Part shown: positions 35,686 to 45,113 of the stretch, piece by piece
Layout: each line of letters starts with the position of its first letter
Position numbering within the stretch: the first letter of the stretch is position 1
NCBI RefSeq assembly: GCF_001463885.1
Contig: NZ_BBWQ01000010.1
Span: 1 to 64,000, forward strand
Source of the DNA: Aureimonas altamirensis
Lineage (GTDB): Bacteria; Pseudomonadota; Alphaproteobacteria; Rhizobiales; Rhizobiaceae
DNA: 64,000 nt
Direction of reading: 5' to 3'
Translations under genes and position numbers: made by a program
Notes under the pieces: model-generated
Database searches by the model: none
What the model saw: the letters and a program-made list of their open reading frames with translations, nothing else
What the model was told of the DNA's origin: nothing

Positions 35686-36297
35686 TCAGCGCGATTCGCG
35701 CACGGCGTTCGCGACATCCTCGCGCGAGACATCCTTGCCCGTCAGTTCGGTCAGGATAGCCTCGGCGGCGTCCTCGGCGATGGCGCCGACATCGGCAAGC
35801 GCCTTGGCCTTGATATCGGCGATCCGGGCCTGTGCGGCGTCCAGCTTCGCTTCCAGTTCCGACTCGTTGCGGCGGCGTTCGGTTTCGGCGCTCTGGCGCG
35901 CTTCGTCACGGGCCGTATGGCCGATGGCGTGGGCACGCTCGCGCGCTTCCGCCAATTCCTGCTCGTAGGCGGCCTGCGCCTCATCGGCGTCGGTGCGCAT
36001 GCGCTCCGCGGCCTCGAGGTCGGCTGCGATCCGGTCGCGGCGGCCCTCGATGATGCCGGCAAGGCGCGGCACGATGGTGCGCGACAGAATGAGATAAAGA
36101 ATGCCGAAGGAGATCGCCAGCCACAGGATCTGCGAGGCGAAGAACTCCGTCTCGAGCGGTGGGAAGCCGGCGCTTTCATGCACCTCGTGGCCTTCCAGGA
36201 ATTCGGCTTCCGGCGTAGGCGGAACAACTCCGGGCACTAGCGGAGCGCTGCCGGTCGAATGGTCCTGGACCTGCGCGTGGGCTTGGCTGATGAACAT
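35686..36297 (-). CDS. atpF': ATP synthase F0 subunit b'
   Basis: 203 residues. An N-terminal soluble stretch (FISQAHAQVQDHSTG to about residue 48) precedes the membrane helix SQILWLAISFGILYLILSR. A long coiled-coil-forming region follows, with many Glu/Ala/Arg and the segment REDVANAVRESR at the end. The extended N-terminus distinguishes b' from b (160 residues). GGGGTGAGAG sits before the ATG. Peripheral stalk subunit, second b-type gene as in photosynthetic and alphaproteobacterial ATP synthases. Confidence 0.93.
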   Translation of the reverse strand: MFISQAHAQVQDHSTGSAPLVPGVVPPTPEAEFLEGHEVHESAGFPPLETEFFASQILWLAISFGILYLILSRTIVPRLAGIIEGRRDRIAADLEAAERMRTDADEAQAAYEQELAEARERAHAIGHTARDEARQSAETERRRNESELEAKLDAAQARIADIKAKALADVGAIAEDAAEAILTELTGKDVSREDVANAVRESR

Positions 36298-36376
36298 CTC
36301 TCACCCCGGTCTATACAAGGCCGGCCGCCTCGATTGTCCAAGGCGGCCGGAAGCACAATCCTCGTTCAGACTGAAC

Positions 36377-36601
36377 TTAGACGAAGAGGAGGAGAAGAGC
36401 GACGAGGAGCGAGAAGATGCCCAGCGCTTCCGTCACGGCGAAGCCGAACACGAGGCGGCCGAACTGGCCGTCGGCTGCCGACGGGTTGCGAAGAGCGCCC
36501 GAAAGGAAGCTCGAGAAGATGTTGCCGAGTGCAAGGGCCGTTCCGGCCATGCCGAAGCAAGCGAGACCAGCACCGATGTAGCGAGCGGCTTCCGCGTCCA
36601 T
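36377..36601 (-). CDS. atpE: ATP synthase F0 subunit c
   Basis: 74 residues, two-helix hairpin proteolipid of the c-ring. The first helix is Gly/Ala-rich (IGAGLACFGMAGTALALGNIF), the polar loop is SGALRNPSAADGQ, and the second helix carries the proton-binding Glu58 (GFAVTEALGIFSLLVALLL). A strong ACAGGAG lies 6 bases before the ATG, consistent with the high synthesis needed for a ring subunit. The 161-base gap to atpB is longer than elsewhere in the operon. Confidence 0.96.
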   Translation of the reverse strand: MDAEAARYIGAGLACFGMAGTALALGNIFSSFLSGALRNPSAADGQFGRLVFGFAVTEALGIFSLLVALLLLFV

Positions 36602-36762
36602 GTGAAACTCCTGTTTTGGATCGTGCGGGAAGAATCCGCGACCAAGGCCGCGAAAGTCGAAGGCGTTCTAGACCATCCGAGGCTCTAGGTGAACAGCCGG
36701 ATGATCCTTATTCTCAAAGTTTCCTCAACCTGATCATCGCGATCATGTGAAGACGATCAACC

Positions 36763-37512
36763 TCAGTGATGCGGATGCACCGCATCGTTGAGATACATGC
36801 AGGTCAGCACCGCGAACACATAGGCCTGCAGGAAGGCGACCAGGAATTCGAAGGCCGTCAGGCCCATCGTCATCAGCAGCGGCAGGATGGCGCCGGCAAT
36901 GCCGATGGCGCCGAGCGAGCCGAGAGAGACGACGAAGCCGGCGAAGACCTTGAGCGCGATGTGCCCCGACAGCAGGTTCGCGAAAAGACGAATCGACAGC
37001 GAGATCGGCCGGGACAGGAAGGAGATGACCTCGATCACCACCACGAAGGGCACGACCGCCGCGGGCACGCCCGACGGAACGAAGACCTTGAACCAGGACA
37101 GGCCGTGCTTGGCTATGCCGTAGGCAACCACCGTGCCGATGACCAGCATCGCCAGCCCGAAGGTGACGATGAGATGGCTGGTGACCGTGAAGAAGTAGGG
37201 GAACATGCCGAGCAGGTTGGCCACCAGCACGAACATGAAGAGCGAGAACACCAGCGGGAAGAAGACCATGCCCTTGGCGCCGGCCGAATCCCGCAACATG
37301 TTTGCGATGAACTCGTAGGCCATCTCGGCAACGGACTGGGTACGCGTCGGGATCTGGCCCCGGCCGCTGGTGGCCACCCACAGGAAGCCGGAAGCGGCAA
37401 CGACCGTGACCGCCATGAACAACGACGAATTGGTGAAGGAAAGGTCCAGGCCGCCGATCTCGATCGGCACAAGCCGAGAGATCACGAATTGATGAAGCGG
37501 ATCGTTCGCCAA
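36763..37512 (-). CDS. atpB: ATP synthase F0 subunit a, TTG start
   Basis: 249 residues from a TTG at 37512: (M)[20 protein letters not shown]. This matches the usual alphaproteobacterial start, and AGAGGA lies 8 bases upstream. The ATG seven codons earlier (37533) has no ribosome-binding site. Six hydrophobic segments; the essential Arg is in the late helix [20 protein letters not shown]. Forms the proton half-channels against the c-ring. Length 249 agrees with rhizobial AtpB as I recall it. Confidence 0.93.
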   Translation of the reverse strand: MANDPLHQFVISRLVPIEIGGLDLSFTNSSLFMAVTVVAASGFLWVATSGRGQIPTRTQSVAEMAYEFIANMLRDSAGAKGMVFFPLVFSLFMFVLVANLLGMFPYFFTVTSHLIVTFGLAMLVIGTVVAYGIAKHGLSWFKVFVPSGVPAAVVPFVVVIEVISFLSRPISLSIRLFANLLSGHIALKVFAGFVVSLGSLGAIGIAGAILPLLMTMGLTAFEFLVAFLQAYVFAVLTCMYLNDAVHPHH

Positions 37513-37683
37513 GCGTCTGGTCCTCTGTCGCATGGGTTGCCGGCAATTGCTGCCGGTCGACCCCAGTCCTTCGATATGAACACGGATCAGGCGATACGAA
37601 GACAGGAAGTCTGCGTCGTCATTCGCCTGAAGCTCCGTGCGGGCGACACTGCCATAGCGTCACAAGGACCGCTTCGCAACTCC

Positions 37684-38055
37684 CTAAGGGCGATCAAGAG
37701 GGTCTTGTTGGCTGGAATCGGGCGACTTTTTATCCTTCGAGACCGATCTGACGACATTCGTCACGCCGGCGGCGAAGCCGAACAGCAGAAACACGATCAA
37801 TCCGAAAGGCCGTGTATCGAAAGCGACATCGATTCCGTAGCCGATCAACGCGCCGACGACGATGCCCGCGATGAACTCCGAGGCGATCTTCAGCCCGGCA
37901 GCCATTCCGGACAGGCCGCCTTTCGGCTGCAGTGCCGAGGGCGGCGGCGCCTGGCGGGCACGCGCCGCGTCGAGCCGCTCGTTCAGGCGGGCGCGCCGTG
38001 CCAAGAATTCGGGATCCTGCGAGGGGCCATCCGGCTCCTCATCGTGCACAGCCAT
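37684..38055 (-). CDS. atpI: ATP synthase-associated protein AtpI
   Basis: 123 residues. A long hydrophilic N-terminal region (to about 48) precedes two membrane helices (GLKIASEFIAGIVVGALIGYGID and GLIVFLLFGFAAGVTNVV) and a charged C-terminus. It is an F0 assembly or c-ring chaperone protein of the AtpI/AtpQ family, the usual first gene of the alphaproteobacterial F0 cluster. CGGAAGG lies before the ATG, only 15 bases after the stop of the cell-wall hydrolase gene, so both are probably on one transcript. Confidence 0.9.
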   Translation of the reverse strand: MAVHDEEPDGPSQDPEFLARRARLNERLDAARARQAPPPSALQPKGGLSGMAAGLKIASEFIAGIVVGALIGYGIDVAFDTRPFGLIVFLLFGFAAGVTNVVRSVSKDKKSPDSSQQDPLDRP

Positions 38056-38070
38056 GCCCTCGGCCTTCCG

Positions 38071-39162
38071 TCAGTTCCATCCGCCATTATAGGTGCGATA
38101 GAAGACATGGAGCCCGATCTTGTCCACCTTTTCCATCGTGCGCGCCCAGCGCGGACGAACATAGGTGGCATGATAATGCGTGGCCGACCCCACATCCGCC
38201 AGCCACTCGCGGCCGGTCGTCACATCCATGGCGATGCGTTGGGCCCGCTCGTAGGCGCGCTTGTTGGTGATGCGGTCGGCGCGCCCGTCGCAGGCAAAGG
38301 AAAACTGGCAGCGATTGCGCCAGGTCCGGTTCTGGTACACCACCCCGCAGATCGTGTCCGGGTAGGTCGGGTTGCGCACCCTGTTCAGGATCACCTGCGC
38401 GACAGCCGCCTGGCCGCGCTCCGATTCCCCGCGCGCCTCGAAATAGATGCCCGTCGCCAGGCATGTCTGCTCGGCCTCGCCGAATGCTTCCGCCGGAAGG
38501 GGCGTCGCCGCCCAGGCATGGTCCTTCTCGCCGATCGGCGGCACGAAGGATGGCCCCTCGCCGCCCAGTACCGAGTCGAACCGGCTGGATGCGGCCGGGC
38601 CCGTGGCGGGGGCATAACCGAGCTCCATCGTGCCGGCATCGGCCTTCGCCTCGCGCAGCAGCGGCTTGTCCGACGCGCCCGCATCGGCGATGGCCATGGT
38701 GTCCTCGACCGTATCCTTGAAGGGGTTTGCACGCTCGAAGCGCGCCAGGCGTTCGGTGCTGGCCTCGAAGCTGGCCGGCAGTCCCGAAAGGGCGGTCAGC
38801 ATGATGGCGTCGCCGCCGGCGATCTCGGCGGCAAGACGTGGGCCCTTGCGGGCGATTCGCCCGGTGGAGAAACGCTTGAGCAGGGTGTACTGGCTGACGA
38901 CCCGGCCGCCTCGGTCCGCCAGTTCGGAAACGGGCCGCAGCGAAGCGAGCTCTTCCCGCTCCAGCGCGAGCGCGCCCTGCATCAGGCCGGCGGCGATTTC
39001 CAGCTCAAGCTCGGGGCGCTCCGAGATGGCGGTCGGGGAGTGCTGATAAAGCACGGCGCCCGTTGCCAGGATCAGCGATGCGACAAGGCTGCCGGTACGC
39101 CGGGCAAGACCGCCGGAGCGTCTAGGAACGGGCTGTCGAGCAGCTCTTCTGGTGACGCTCAT
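38071..39162 (-). CDS. sleB: SleB-type cell wall hydrolase
   Basis: 363 residues from the ATG at 39162 (MSVTRRAARQPVPRRSG). A basic N-terminus precedes one membrane helix (TGSLVASLILATGAVLYQ). Residues ~240-363 are a Hydrolase_2 (SleB) domain with CLATGIYFEARGESERGQAA (catalytic Glu region), AQVILNRVRNPTYPDTICGVVYQ and ATHYHATYV. Peptidoglycan hydrolase anchored in the inner membrane facing the periplasm. Ends 15 bases before atpI. A CtrA-like motif lies in its 74-base upstream region. The middle part (about residues 50-230) has no recognised domain. Confidence 0.87.
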   Translation of the reverse strand: MSVTRRAARQPVPRRSGGLARRTGSLVASLILATGAVLYQHSPTAISERPELELEIAAGLMQGALALEREELASLRPVSELADRGGRVVSQYTLLKRFSTGRIARKGPRLAAEIAGGDAIMLTALSGLPASFEASTERLARFERANPFKDTVEDTMAIADAGASDKPLLREAKADAGTMELGYAPATGPAASSRFDSVLGGEGPSFVPPIGEKDHAWAATPLPAEAFGEAEQTCLATGIYFEARGESERGQAAVAQVILNRVRNPTYPDTICGVVYQNRTWRNRCQFSFACDGRADRITNKRAYERAQRIAMDVTTGREWLADVGSATHYHATYVRPRWARTMEKVDKIGLHVFYRTYNGGWN

Positions 39163-39205
39163 AATCGGCATCCAAATCATTTCGATGGATGTCGATCATG
39201 TTTCA

Positions 39206-39227
39206 TTAACCTTAGCGCTTGGTTAAC
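39206..39227. promoter_or_regulatory. CtrA-like site / TTAACC-N9-GGTTAA dyad upstream of sleB
   Basis: TTAACC (39206-39211) and GGTTAA (39221-39226) form an inverted repeat. Within it TTAG-CGCTTGG-TTAAC (39212-39227) has the TTAA-N7-TTAAC spacing of a CtrA site with one mismatch. It lies about 45-65 bases upstream of the sleB ATG, in a short gap after der, which is on the same strand. Confidence 0.4.
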
Positions 39228-39236
39228 GCGGCGCTA

Positions 39237-40643
39237 CTAATACTTCTTGCGGCGGGACGCATAGGGGTTGTCGGGCTTGCGCAGATGCAGCCGTATCGGC
39301 ACGCCGCGCAGGCCGAACGTCTCGCGCAGCCCGTTGACGAGGTAGCGCGTGTAGGACGCCCCAAGCGACTCCGGCCGCGAGGTCGACACGATGAAGGTCG
39401 GCGGACGCGTCTTGATCTGCGTCATGTATTTCACGTTGATGCGGCGGCCGGCCACGGCCGGCGGCGGATGATGCGTGACCACGCGCTCCAGCCACTGGTT
39501 GAGCTTGGAGGTGGAGATCCGCCGGTTCCATGTCTCGTGCGTTTCGACGATCGCCCGCATGAGGCGGTCCATGCCCTCGCCCGTCTCGCCCGAAATCGGG
39601 ATAGCCTTCACGCCCCGCATCTGCGGCAGAAGCCTCTCGGTCTTTTCCAGAAGGTCTTCCAGGGCCTCCTGCCGGTCCTCGATCATGTCCCATTTGTTGA
39701 AGGCGATGACCGGGGCCCGGCCCTCGCGCTCGATCAGGTCGGCGATCTGCAGGTCCTGCCTTTCGAAGGGCACGGTGGCGTCCAGCACGACGACGACCAC
39801 CTCGGCAAACTTGATGGCGCGGATGGCGTCGGCGACGGACAGTTTTTCCAGCTTCTCCTGCACCTTAGCCTTGCGACGCAGGCCGGCCGTGTCGAACATC
39901 TTGATCTGGCGGCCGCGCCAGGACCACGACACGGATATGGAATCGCGCGTGATGCCCGCCTCCGGGCCCGTCAGAAGACGATCTTCGCCCAGAAACCGGT
40001 TCACCAGCGTGGACTTGCCAGCGTTCGGCCGCCCCACGATGGCGATGTTGAGCGGCTTGGTGGCGTCGTAGGTGTCGACCGGCTCGCCATTCTCGTCGAG
40101 CTCGACAGGCACGTCGGCCTCGGCCTCCGGCGTATCGAGGAGGAAAGCCTCCTCCCCCAACGCCGCCACGATCGCATCGCGAAGGTCGCCCATGCCCTCG
40201 CCATGCTCGGCCGAAATGGCGACCGGCTCGCCGAGGCCAAGCGAGAACGCATCGTAGAAGCCCACATCCGAGCCGCGCGCCTCGGCCTTGTTGGCCACCA
40301 GCACGACCGGTCGGCCAGAGCGGCGCAGCAGCTCTCCGAAATGGGAGTCCTGCGGGGTCATGCCCGTCTTGGCGTCCACCACGAAGAGCGACAGGTCGGC
40401 CATTGCGATGGCCGCCTCCGTCTGGGCGCGCATACGGCCTTCCAGGGTCTCGCCGCCGGCCTCTTCCAGACCGGCGGTATCCAGAACCTGAAACTCGATG
40501 TCGAAGAGGTGCGCGTCACCCTCGCGCCGGTCGCGCGTTACGCCCGGCCTGTCGTCGACAAGCGCCAGACGCTTGCCGACGAGGCGGTTGAACAAGGTGG
40601 ACTTGCCGACATTGGGCCGTCCGATAATGGCGATGGAAACCAT
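39237..40643 (-). CDS. der: Ribosome assembly GTPase Der (EngA)
   Basis: 468 residues with two tandem GTPase domains and a C-terminal KH-like domain. First G1 is [20 protein letters not shown] (residue ~4) and the second [19 protein letters not shown] (residue ~190). NKWD (G4 of domain 2) is present; the linker between domains is acidic ([19 protein letters not shown]). Needed for 50S subunit maturation. GGAAGG lies before the ATG. It starts 20 bases after the stop of the YfgM-like gene, a typical alphaproteobacterial pair. Confidence 0.96.
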   Translation of the reverse strand: MVSIAIIGRPNVGKSTLFNRLVGKRLALVDDRPGVTRDRREGDAHLFDIEFQVLDTAGLEEAGGETLEGRMRAQTEAAIAMADLSLFVVDAKTGMTPQDSHFGELLRRSGRPVVLVANKAEARGSDVGFYDAFSLGLGEPVAISAEHGEGMGDLRDAIVAALGEEAFLLDTPEAEADVPVELDENGEPVDTYDATKPLNIAIVGRPNAGKSTLVNRFLGEDRLLTGPEAGITRDSISVSWSWRGRQIKMFDTAGLRRKAKVQEKLEKLSVADAIRAIKFAEVVVVVLDATVPFERQDLQIADLIEREGRAPVIAFNKWDMIEDRQEALEDLLEKTERLLPQMRGVKAIPISGETGEGMDRLMRAIVETHETWNRRISTSKLNQWLERVVTHHPPPAVAGRRINVKYMTQIKTRPPTFIVSTSRPESLGASYTRYLVNGLRETFGLRGVPIRLHLRKPDNPYASRRKKY

Positions 40644-40663
40644 GAGCGTACCCCTTCCGCCGG

Positions 40664-41383
40664 TCAGGACGGATCGGGCTCGCCGGCCGCGTCGGGCGCC
40701 GCGGGCGCCTCCTCGGCGGGGGCGGACCCGGTTTGGGCTGCGATCAGCTCCTGCATCATGCGGGCCCGTTCGGCCATGCCGGCCGGGGTCGAGAAATCGT
40801 CCACCAACTGGCCGAAGAAGGGCGCGGCGCCGGCATAGTCGCCGGCCTTCCAGAGAGCCAGGCCGATGGCCTCCAGCGCCGGATGGCGAAGCGGCTCTCC
40901 CTCGCCGGTCAGGGCTTCGGCGCGCTGGCGCACATCTTCGGCGGTTCCGTGGTCGACCAGGATGTAGGCCGCGCGTATCGAGGCGATGTCGCGCAGGGCG
41001 CGCGGCGCCGAGCCATTGGCGGCCACGGCGTCGTAGGTTGCGACGGCGGCCGTCGGATTGCCCGCCTGCAACTGCGCGCCGGCAAGGTGCATGCGTGCGA
41101 TGACGGGATACTGGGAGGTTCCGTCATCGGCCAGCGCGGCAAGCGCCGTTTCGGCCCCGGCGAAATCTCCGTTCGCAACCAGCTCCTGGGCGGCGATCAG
41201 CCGGTCGCCGTCGACGGCGGAGCGGCCGGCGGCGATACGCTCCCAGACGACATAGCCGATCGTACCGAGGATGATCAGCGAGATGAGCGCGATGATGATG
41301 ATGCCGTAACGCTTCCAGATCGCGCGGGCCCGCTCCTGGCGGATTTCCTCGTTCACTTCGCGAATGAAAGTGTCGTTGCTCAT
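40664..41383 (-). CDS. YfgM-like membrane-anchored TPR protein
   Basis: 239 residues. A charged cytoplasmic N-terminus ([27 protein letters not shown]) precedes one membrane helix ([20 protein letters not shown]), then a periplasmic helical TPR-like domain ([57 protein letters not shown]) and an Ala/Pro/Glu-rich tail. Matches the TPR_21/YfgM family (ancillary SecYEG/chaperone factor in E. coli) and is linked to der as in many proteobacteria. No good ribosome-binding site is seen. Confidence 0.88.
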   Translation of the reverse strand: MSNDTFIREVNEEIRQERARAIWKRYGIIIIALISLIILGTIGYVVWERIAAGRSAVDGDRLIAAQELVANGDFAGAETALAALADDGTSQYPVIARMHLAGAQLQAGNPTAAVATYDAVAANGSAPRALRDIASIRAAYILVDHGTAEDVRQRAEALTGEGEPLRHPALEAIGLALWKAGDYAGAAPFFGQLVDDFSTPAGMAERARMMQELIAAQTGSAPAEEAPAAPDAAGEPDPS

Positions 41384-41518
41384 GGGGCGCGTCGTCCATA
41401 GCGGTGCGAGGCCGCACGGCGACCATCGCAGAATTGCGGCGTTTCCGGCTTTCTAACGATTTTTATGGCGAACGGAAGGGCGCCCGCCCTGTCTGCCGCG
41501 TGAATCTGCGTTGCGGGC

Positions 41519-42244
41519 TCAATCGTAGTTGCGCACGTCGTCCAGTTCCACCGAGCCGAAACCGGGCCGCGCCAGATAGGCCATTACCCGTGTCGCCGCC
41601 TCATCGGCACTTGCAAGCTCTCCCTTGTCCTTGAGCCCCTTGTAGCGAGCCACCGTCGGGAAATCGGTCTCGCGAACCCGTTGCTGCATGGCGGTGTCGA
41701 TAACCCCCGGCGCCAACGCCACGGCGGCGGTGCGCGGCCCGCCGGCCGCCTCGGAGTACTCGGCATTGACCGCGCGCACGAAGCCATCGAGGCCGCTTTT
41801 GCTGGCGGTATACGCGCTCCAGTAAGCGGTGGCGCGGCGCGATGCGCCGGACGAAACGGCAAGGATACGCCGCTCGGCCGCCCACCCTTCCGTCTTTGAA
41901 AGGAATGTCGCGGTCATCGCCATCGGCGCGGTCAGATTGAGAGCCACATGCGCGGCGATGTCTTCGGCCGCAAGCTTGCCCACCGGCCCGATCGGCTCTT
42001 CCGTTCCGGCGTTCAGCACCAGCAGCACCTCGGTCACGTTTGCGCCATCGACAGCGTCCAGCCAATCGAGCGAGCCCGAGGCAGCGTGCACATCGCGCAG
42101 ATCGGCCTGGTGCCACCCGGCCTGCAAACCCTCCGGCTTGGGCGAGCGGGCAATGCCCAGGACATCGTAGCCGGCCTCTGCCAGCTTCCGTGCCAAAGCA
42201 AGCCCAAGCCCCGCCGATGCACCCGATACGATCGCAACTTTCAT
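41519..42244 (-). CDS. Short-chain dehydrogenase/reductase
   Basis: 241 residues from the ATG at 42244 with GGGGAGGA 7 bases upstream. Rossmann motif VSGASAGLGLALARKLAEAG, NAG in LVLNAGTEEPIG, catalytic Ser in LAVSSGASRR and the YxxxK motif AYTASKSG. VALAPGVIDTAMQQRVRE follows, as in the SepR/YueD-like subgroup. Cofactor probably NADP(H) from the small residues after beta2 (IARS). Substrate unknown. Divergent from the ABC importer at 42398, so a shared regulatory region of about 150 bases lies between them. Confidence 0.88.
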   Translation of the reverse strand: MKVAIVSGASAGLGLALARKLAEAGYDVLGIARSPKPEGLQAGWHQADLRDVHAASGSLDWLDAVDGANVTEVLLVLNAGTEEPIGPVGKLAAEDIAAHVALNLTAPMAMTATFLSKTEGWAAERRILAVSSGASRRATAYWSAYTASKSGLDGFVRAVNAEYSEAAGGPRTAAVALAPGVIDTAMQQRVRETDFPTVARYKGLKDKGELASADEAATRVMAYLARPGFGSVELDDVRNYD

Positions 42245-42397
42245 GACGTCCTCCCCTTGCGCGCCCACAGTAAGAGACCAGCCAGCCCGGCACGCAAGAA
42301 AAATGTGCGATCCGGCCGAGAATGCGGCTTTTCATGCATATTATCTGTGGTACGTTTTCCCCAGAGCCCGGAACAACGGGCCAGGGAGGTCAAGATC

Positions 42398-43420
42398 ATG
42401 AAATCGTTCTTTATCGGCATCCGGCCGTTGGCCGGTGCATGCCTTCTTGCGGCCGTGGCCCTGCCGGGCGCCGCGCAGGCTCAGGATCTCAAACCACTGA
42501 CGGTTGTCGTTCCGAACCCGTCGGCGCTCAACATCTTTCCGCTGCACGTCGCCGATGCGGAGGGCTATTTCGCGGCCGAAGGGCTGGACGTGACGGTGGA
42601 GGTGGTGAACGGATCGGCCACGGTGCTGCAGACGCTGGCGGCAGGCCAGGCGCAGATCGGGCAGCCAGGCCCCGGCCCGCTTCTAGCCGCCCGCGAACGC
42701 GGAGAAGACATCGTCTTCCTGTACAATTACTGGCCGAAATCGGTGTTCGGGCTTGTCGTCAAGGAGGGCTCGGAGGTTGCCGCGCCGTCCGACCTGAAGG
42801 GCAAGACCATCGGTGTCGGCACGGCCGACGGCGCGGAAGTGGGCTTCACACGGGCGATCCTGTCCAAGGATGGGCTCGAGGAAGGGCGTGATTACGAGTT
42901 CCTGACCGTCGGCGACGGCGGCACCGCGGTCGCCGCCTTCATGAGCGACGAGATCGACGCCTATGCCGCCGCCGTGGCCGACGCCGCCATCATCGAGGCG
43001 CGCGGCATTCCGTTGACCGAGATCACGCCCGACGAGTTCCTGGCCTATTTCGGCAATGGCTGGGCAGCGACCCGCAGCTATATCGACGCCAATCCGGACG
43101 TGATCGAAGGGTTCGGCCGCGCCATGGTCAAGGGCACGCGCTTCGGGCTGGACCCTGCCAACACAGAAGCCGTACTGGCGCATACCGCCGCAGCCAACCC
43201 GCAGGAAGGCGAGGATGCGGGCCTTGCCGCCGCCATGCTGGAAACGATGCGGGACCGCGTCACCCCGATCGATACCGCCAACGCTTTCGGCTATCAGCCG
43301 CCGGAGCACTGGAAGCTGTGGCAGGATGCCCAGGTGGCGACACAGGCGCTTTCGGCGCCGCTGCCGGACCTGTCCGCCGCCTACACCAACGACTTCGTCG
43401 AACGCTGGAATGCGCAATGA
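42398..43420 (+). CDS. ABC transporter substrate-binding protein, NMT1/SsuA type
   Basis: 340 residues. AGGGAGGT lies 7 bases before the ATG. Residues 1-27 are a signal peptide ending AAQAQ. The mature part begins LKPLTVVVPNPSALNIFPLHVADAEGYFAAEGLDVTVEVVNG, the typical NMT1/THI5-like opening, with GKTIGVGTADGAEVGFTRAIL in the middle. The ligand class in this family is broad (sulfonates, nitrate, riboflavin, pyrimidine precursors). Overlaps the ATPase gene as ATGA. No TPP riboswitch is seen upstream, so thiamine-precursor uptake is not supported. Confidence 0.88.
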   Translation: MKSFFIGIRPLAGACLLAAVALPGAAQAQDLKPLTVVVPNPSALNIFPLHVADAEGYFAAEGLDVTVEVVNGSATVLQTLAAGQAQIGQPGPGPLLAARERGEDIVFLYNYWPKSVFGLVVKEGSEVAAPSDLKGKTIGVGTADGAEVGFTRAILSKDGLEEGRDYEFLTVGDGGTAVAAFMSDEIDAYAAAVADAAIIEARGIPLTEITPDEFLAYFGNGWAATRSYIDANPDVIEGFGRAMVKGTRFGLDPANTEAVLAHTAAANPQEGEDAGLAAAMLETMRDRVTPIDTANAFGYQPPEHWKLWQDAQVATQALSAPLPDLSAAYTNDFVERWNAQ

Positions 43421-44238
43421 TGGCGCTTCGACAGGCGGTGTCCACGCATCCGGCCGCACGGCCCAAGGACGGTGATGCCGTCTACGCGCTGCGCAACGTC
43501 TCAAAGGCCTTCGGCCGGGGCGCCATCCGTGCACTCGACCATATAGACCTGACGCTGGAGCGGGGCACCTTCAGCTCCATCATCGGACCCTCCGGCTGCG
43601 GCAAGTCCACGCTCTTGAAGATCATGGCAGGGCTGACGCCGCCCTCGTCGGGCAGCGTCATGCTGCAGGGGCGGCCGGTCACCGGGCCGCGCCGCGATAT
43701 CGGCATGATGTTCCAGCAGGCGACATTGTTTCCGTGGCGCACGACCATAGAAAACATCCTGCTGCCCATCGCGATCCGCGACGGGAATGCGGCCGCAAAG
43801 GCCAAGGAACCGGCGGCGCGCGCGCTGCTGGACCTCGTTGGCCTGAATGGATTTGCGGAAGTCTATCCCGACAAGCTTTCGGGCGGCATGGCGCAGCGTG
43901 CGGCGATCTGCCGGATGCTGGTGACCGAGCCGTCCGTCCTTCTGCTGGACGAGCCGTTCAGTGCGCTGGACGAGTTGTCGCGCGATTTCATGAACATGGA
44001 ACTCCAGCGCATCTGCCTCGAAAAGCAGGCGACGGCCTTCCTGATCACCCATTCCATTCCCGAAGCCGTCATCCTGTCGGACATCGTCTACGTCATGTCG
44101 AAGCGGCCGGGCCGCTTCGTCGAGACGATCCACATAGAGCTCGATCGTCCCCGCACCCTGGACATGCTCACCTCGCCCGAACTCGGCGATTATGTCCGCC
44201 ATATCCGCGCGCTTCTGGACGAGGGAGGCCAGCATTGA
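43417..44238 (+). CDS. ABC transporter ATP-binding protein (SsuB/TauB-like)
   Basis: 273 residues. Walker A GPSGCGKST, Q-loop MMFQQATLFPWRTTIEN (the PW after the Q-loop is typical of the nitrate/sulfonate branch), signature KLSGGMAQRAAICRML, Walker B VLLLDEPFSALDE, H-switch ITHSIPEAV. The start overlaps the binding-protein stop (ATGA) and the end overlaps the permease start (TTGA), so the three genes are translationally linked. Powers import of the ligand held by the upstream binding protein. Confidence 0.93.
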   Translation: MMALRQAVSTHPAARPKDGDAVYALRNVSKAFGRGAIRALDHIDLTLERGTFSSIIGPSGCGKSTLLKIMAGLTPPSSGSVMLQGRPVTGPRRDIGMMFQQATLFPWRTTIENILLPIAIRDGNAAAKAKEPAARALLDLVGLNGFAEVYPDKLSGGMAQRAAICRMLVTEPSVLLLDEPFSALDELSRDFMNMELQRICLEKQATAFLITHSIPEAVILSDIVYVMSKRPGRFVETIHIELDRPRTLDMLTSPELGDYVRHIRALLDEGGQH

Positions 44239-45095
44239 CCCACGTTCAACTGGAAAGAAGCGAAGCGCCCCCCGAAACGCTGTGGCAGGAAGAGGTGCCG
44301 CTGATCGACCGCATACCGCGCCCGGTCGGCATGGTGCTGCTGGCCGTCGCCTTCATCGCCTTGTGGCAGGGCGTCCATGCAATCGGTCTGTTCTCGCCGA
44401 TCATCCTGCCGCCGCCGGCCGCGGTGTTCCGCGATATCCTGCTGGTCGGAACCAATCTCGCCACGGGCGGCTACATGCTGGCGGCGCTGTGGATCACGCT
44501 TCAGGAAGTCGCGCTTGGATTCGTCATCGCCATCGCGGTCGGTTTCACGCTCGGCGTCATCGTGGGCGAAAGCAGTTTTGGCGAGCGGGTGGTCCTGCCC
44601 TATCTGGTCGCCATCGACACGATGCCCAAGGTTGCCTTCGCGCCGTTGTTTCTGGCGTGGTTCGGCTTCGGCATCTCGTCCAAGGTGGCGCTGGCTGCCT
44701 TCATCGCCACCTTTCCCATCGTCGTGGCGACGGCCGCCGGGCTTCATGCGTCCGACGAGAATGCGCGCATGCTGTTCAAGACCATGGGCGCCACCCGCTG
44801 GCAGACATTGTGGCGCATGAAACTGCCGCTCGGGCTGCCGCACATCTTCACCGGGCTCAAGATCGCCTCGGTGGGCGTCATGGCCGGCGCCATTACGGGC
44901 GAGTTCCTGGGCGGCGGCAAGGGCTTCGGCGAGTTGATCCGCGTGGCGGCGGCGCAACTGAACACGCCGCGCATCTTCTCGCTCATCCTGTTTCTCAGCC
45001 TTGTCGGCCTGACGCTGTTCTGGCTGGTCTCGTTCGTCGAGCGGCGGATCGTCTTCTGGCGTCGGCGTGCCGAAGCCGGTGGCCTCAACGCCTGA
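44235..45095 (+). CDS. ABC transporter permease (SsuC/TauC-like), TTG start
   Basis: 286 residues from a TTG at 44235 that overlaps the ATPase stop, with GGGAGG 6 bases upstream; there is no better ATG. About six helices; the EAA loop is ASDENARMLFKTMGATRWQTLWRMKLPLGLPHIFTGLK. The cytosolic N-terminus (RSEAPPETLWQEEVP) is hydrophilic. Last gene of the importer operon; it converges with tRNA-Gly, whose 3' end is 18 bases away. Confidence 0.92.
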   Translation: MTHVQLERSEAPPETLWQEEVPLIDRIPRPVGMVLLAVAFIALWQGVHAIGLFSPIILPPPAAVFRDILLVGTNLATGGYMLAALWITLQEVALGFVIAIAVGFTLGVIVGESSFGERVVLPYLVAIDTMPKVAFAPLFLAWFGFGISSKVALAAFIATFPIVVATAAGLHASDENARMLFKTMGATRWQTLWRMKLPLGLPHIFTGLKIASVGVMAGAITGEFLGGGKGFGELIRVAAAQLNTPRIFSLILFLSLVGLTLFWLVSFVERRIVFWRRRAEAGGLNA

Positions 45096-45113
45096 CAGGA
45101 ACCGGAAGGAATT

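Noticed and set aside
36766-39240. A long plus-strand open frame opposite the sleB/F0 genes
   Set aside because: It is antisense to well-recognised genes and has no ribosome-binding site or recognisable domain. GC-rich codon use on one strand leaves long stop-free frames on the other.
42269-42397. Possible TPP riboswitch before the NMT1-type importer
   Set aside because: No CTGAGA or other conserved thi-box sequence and no matching stems.
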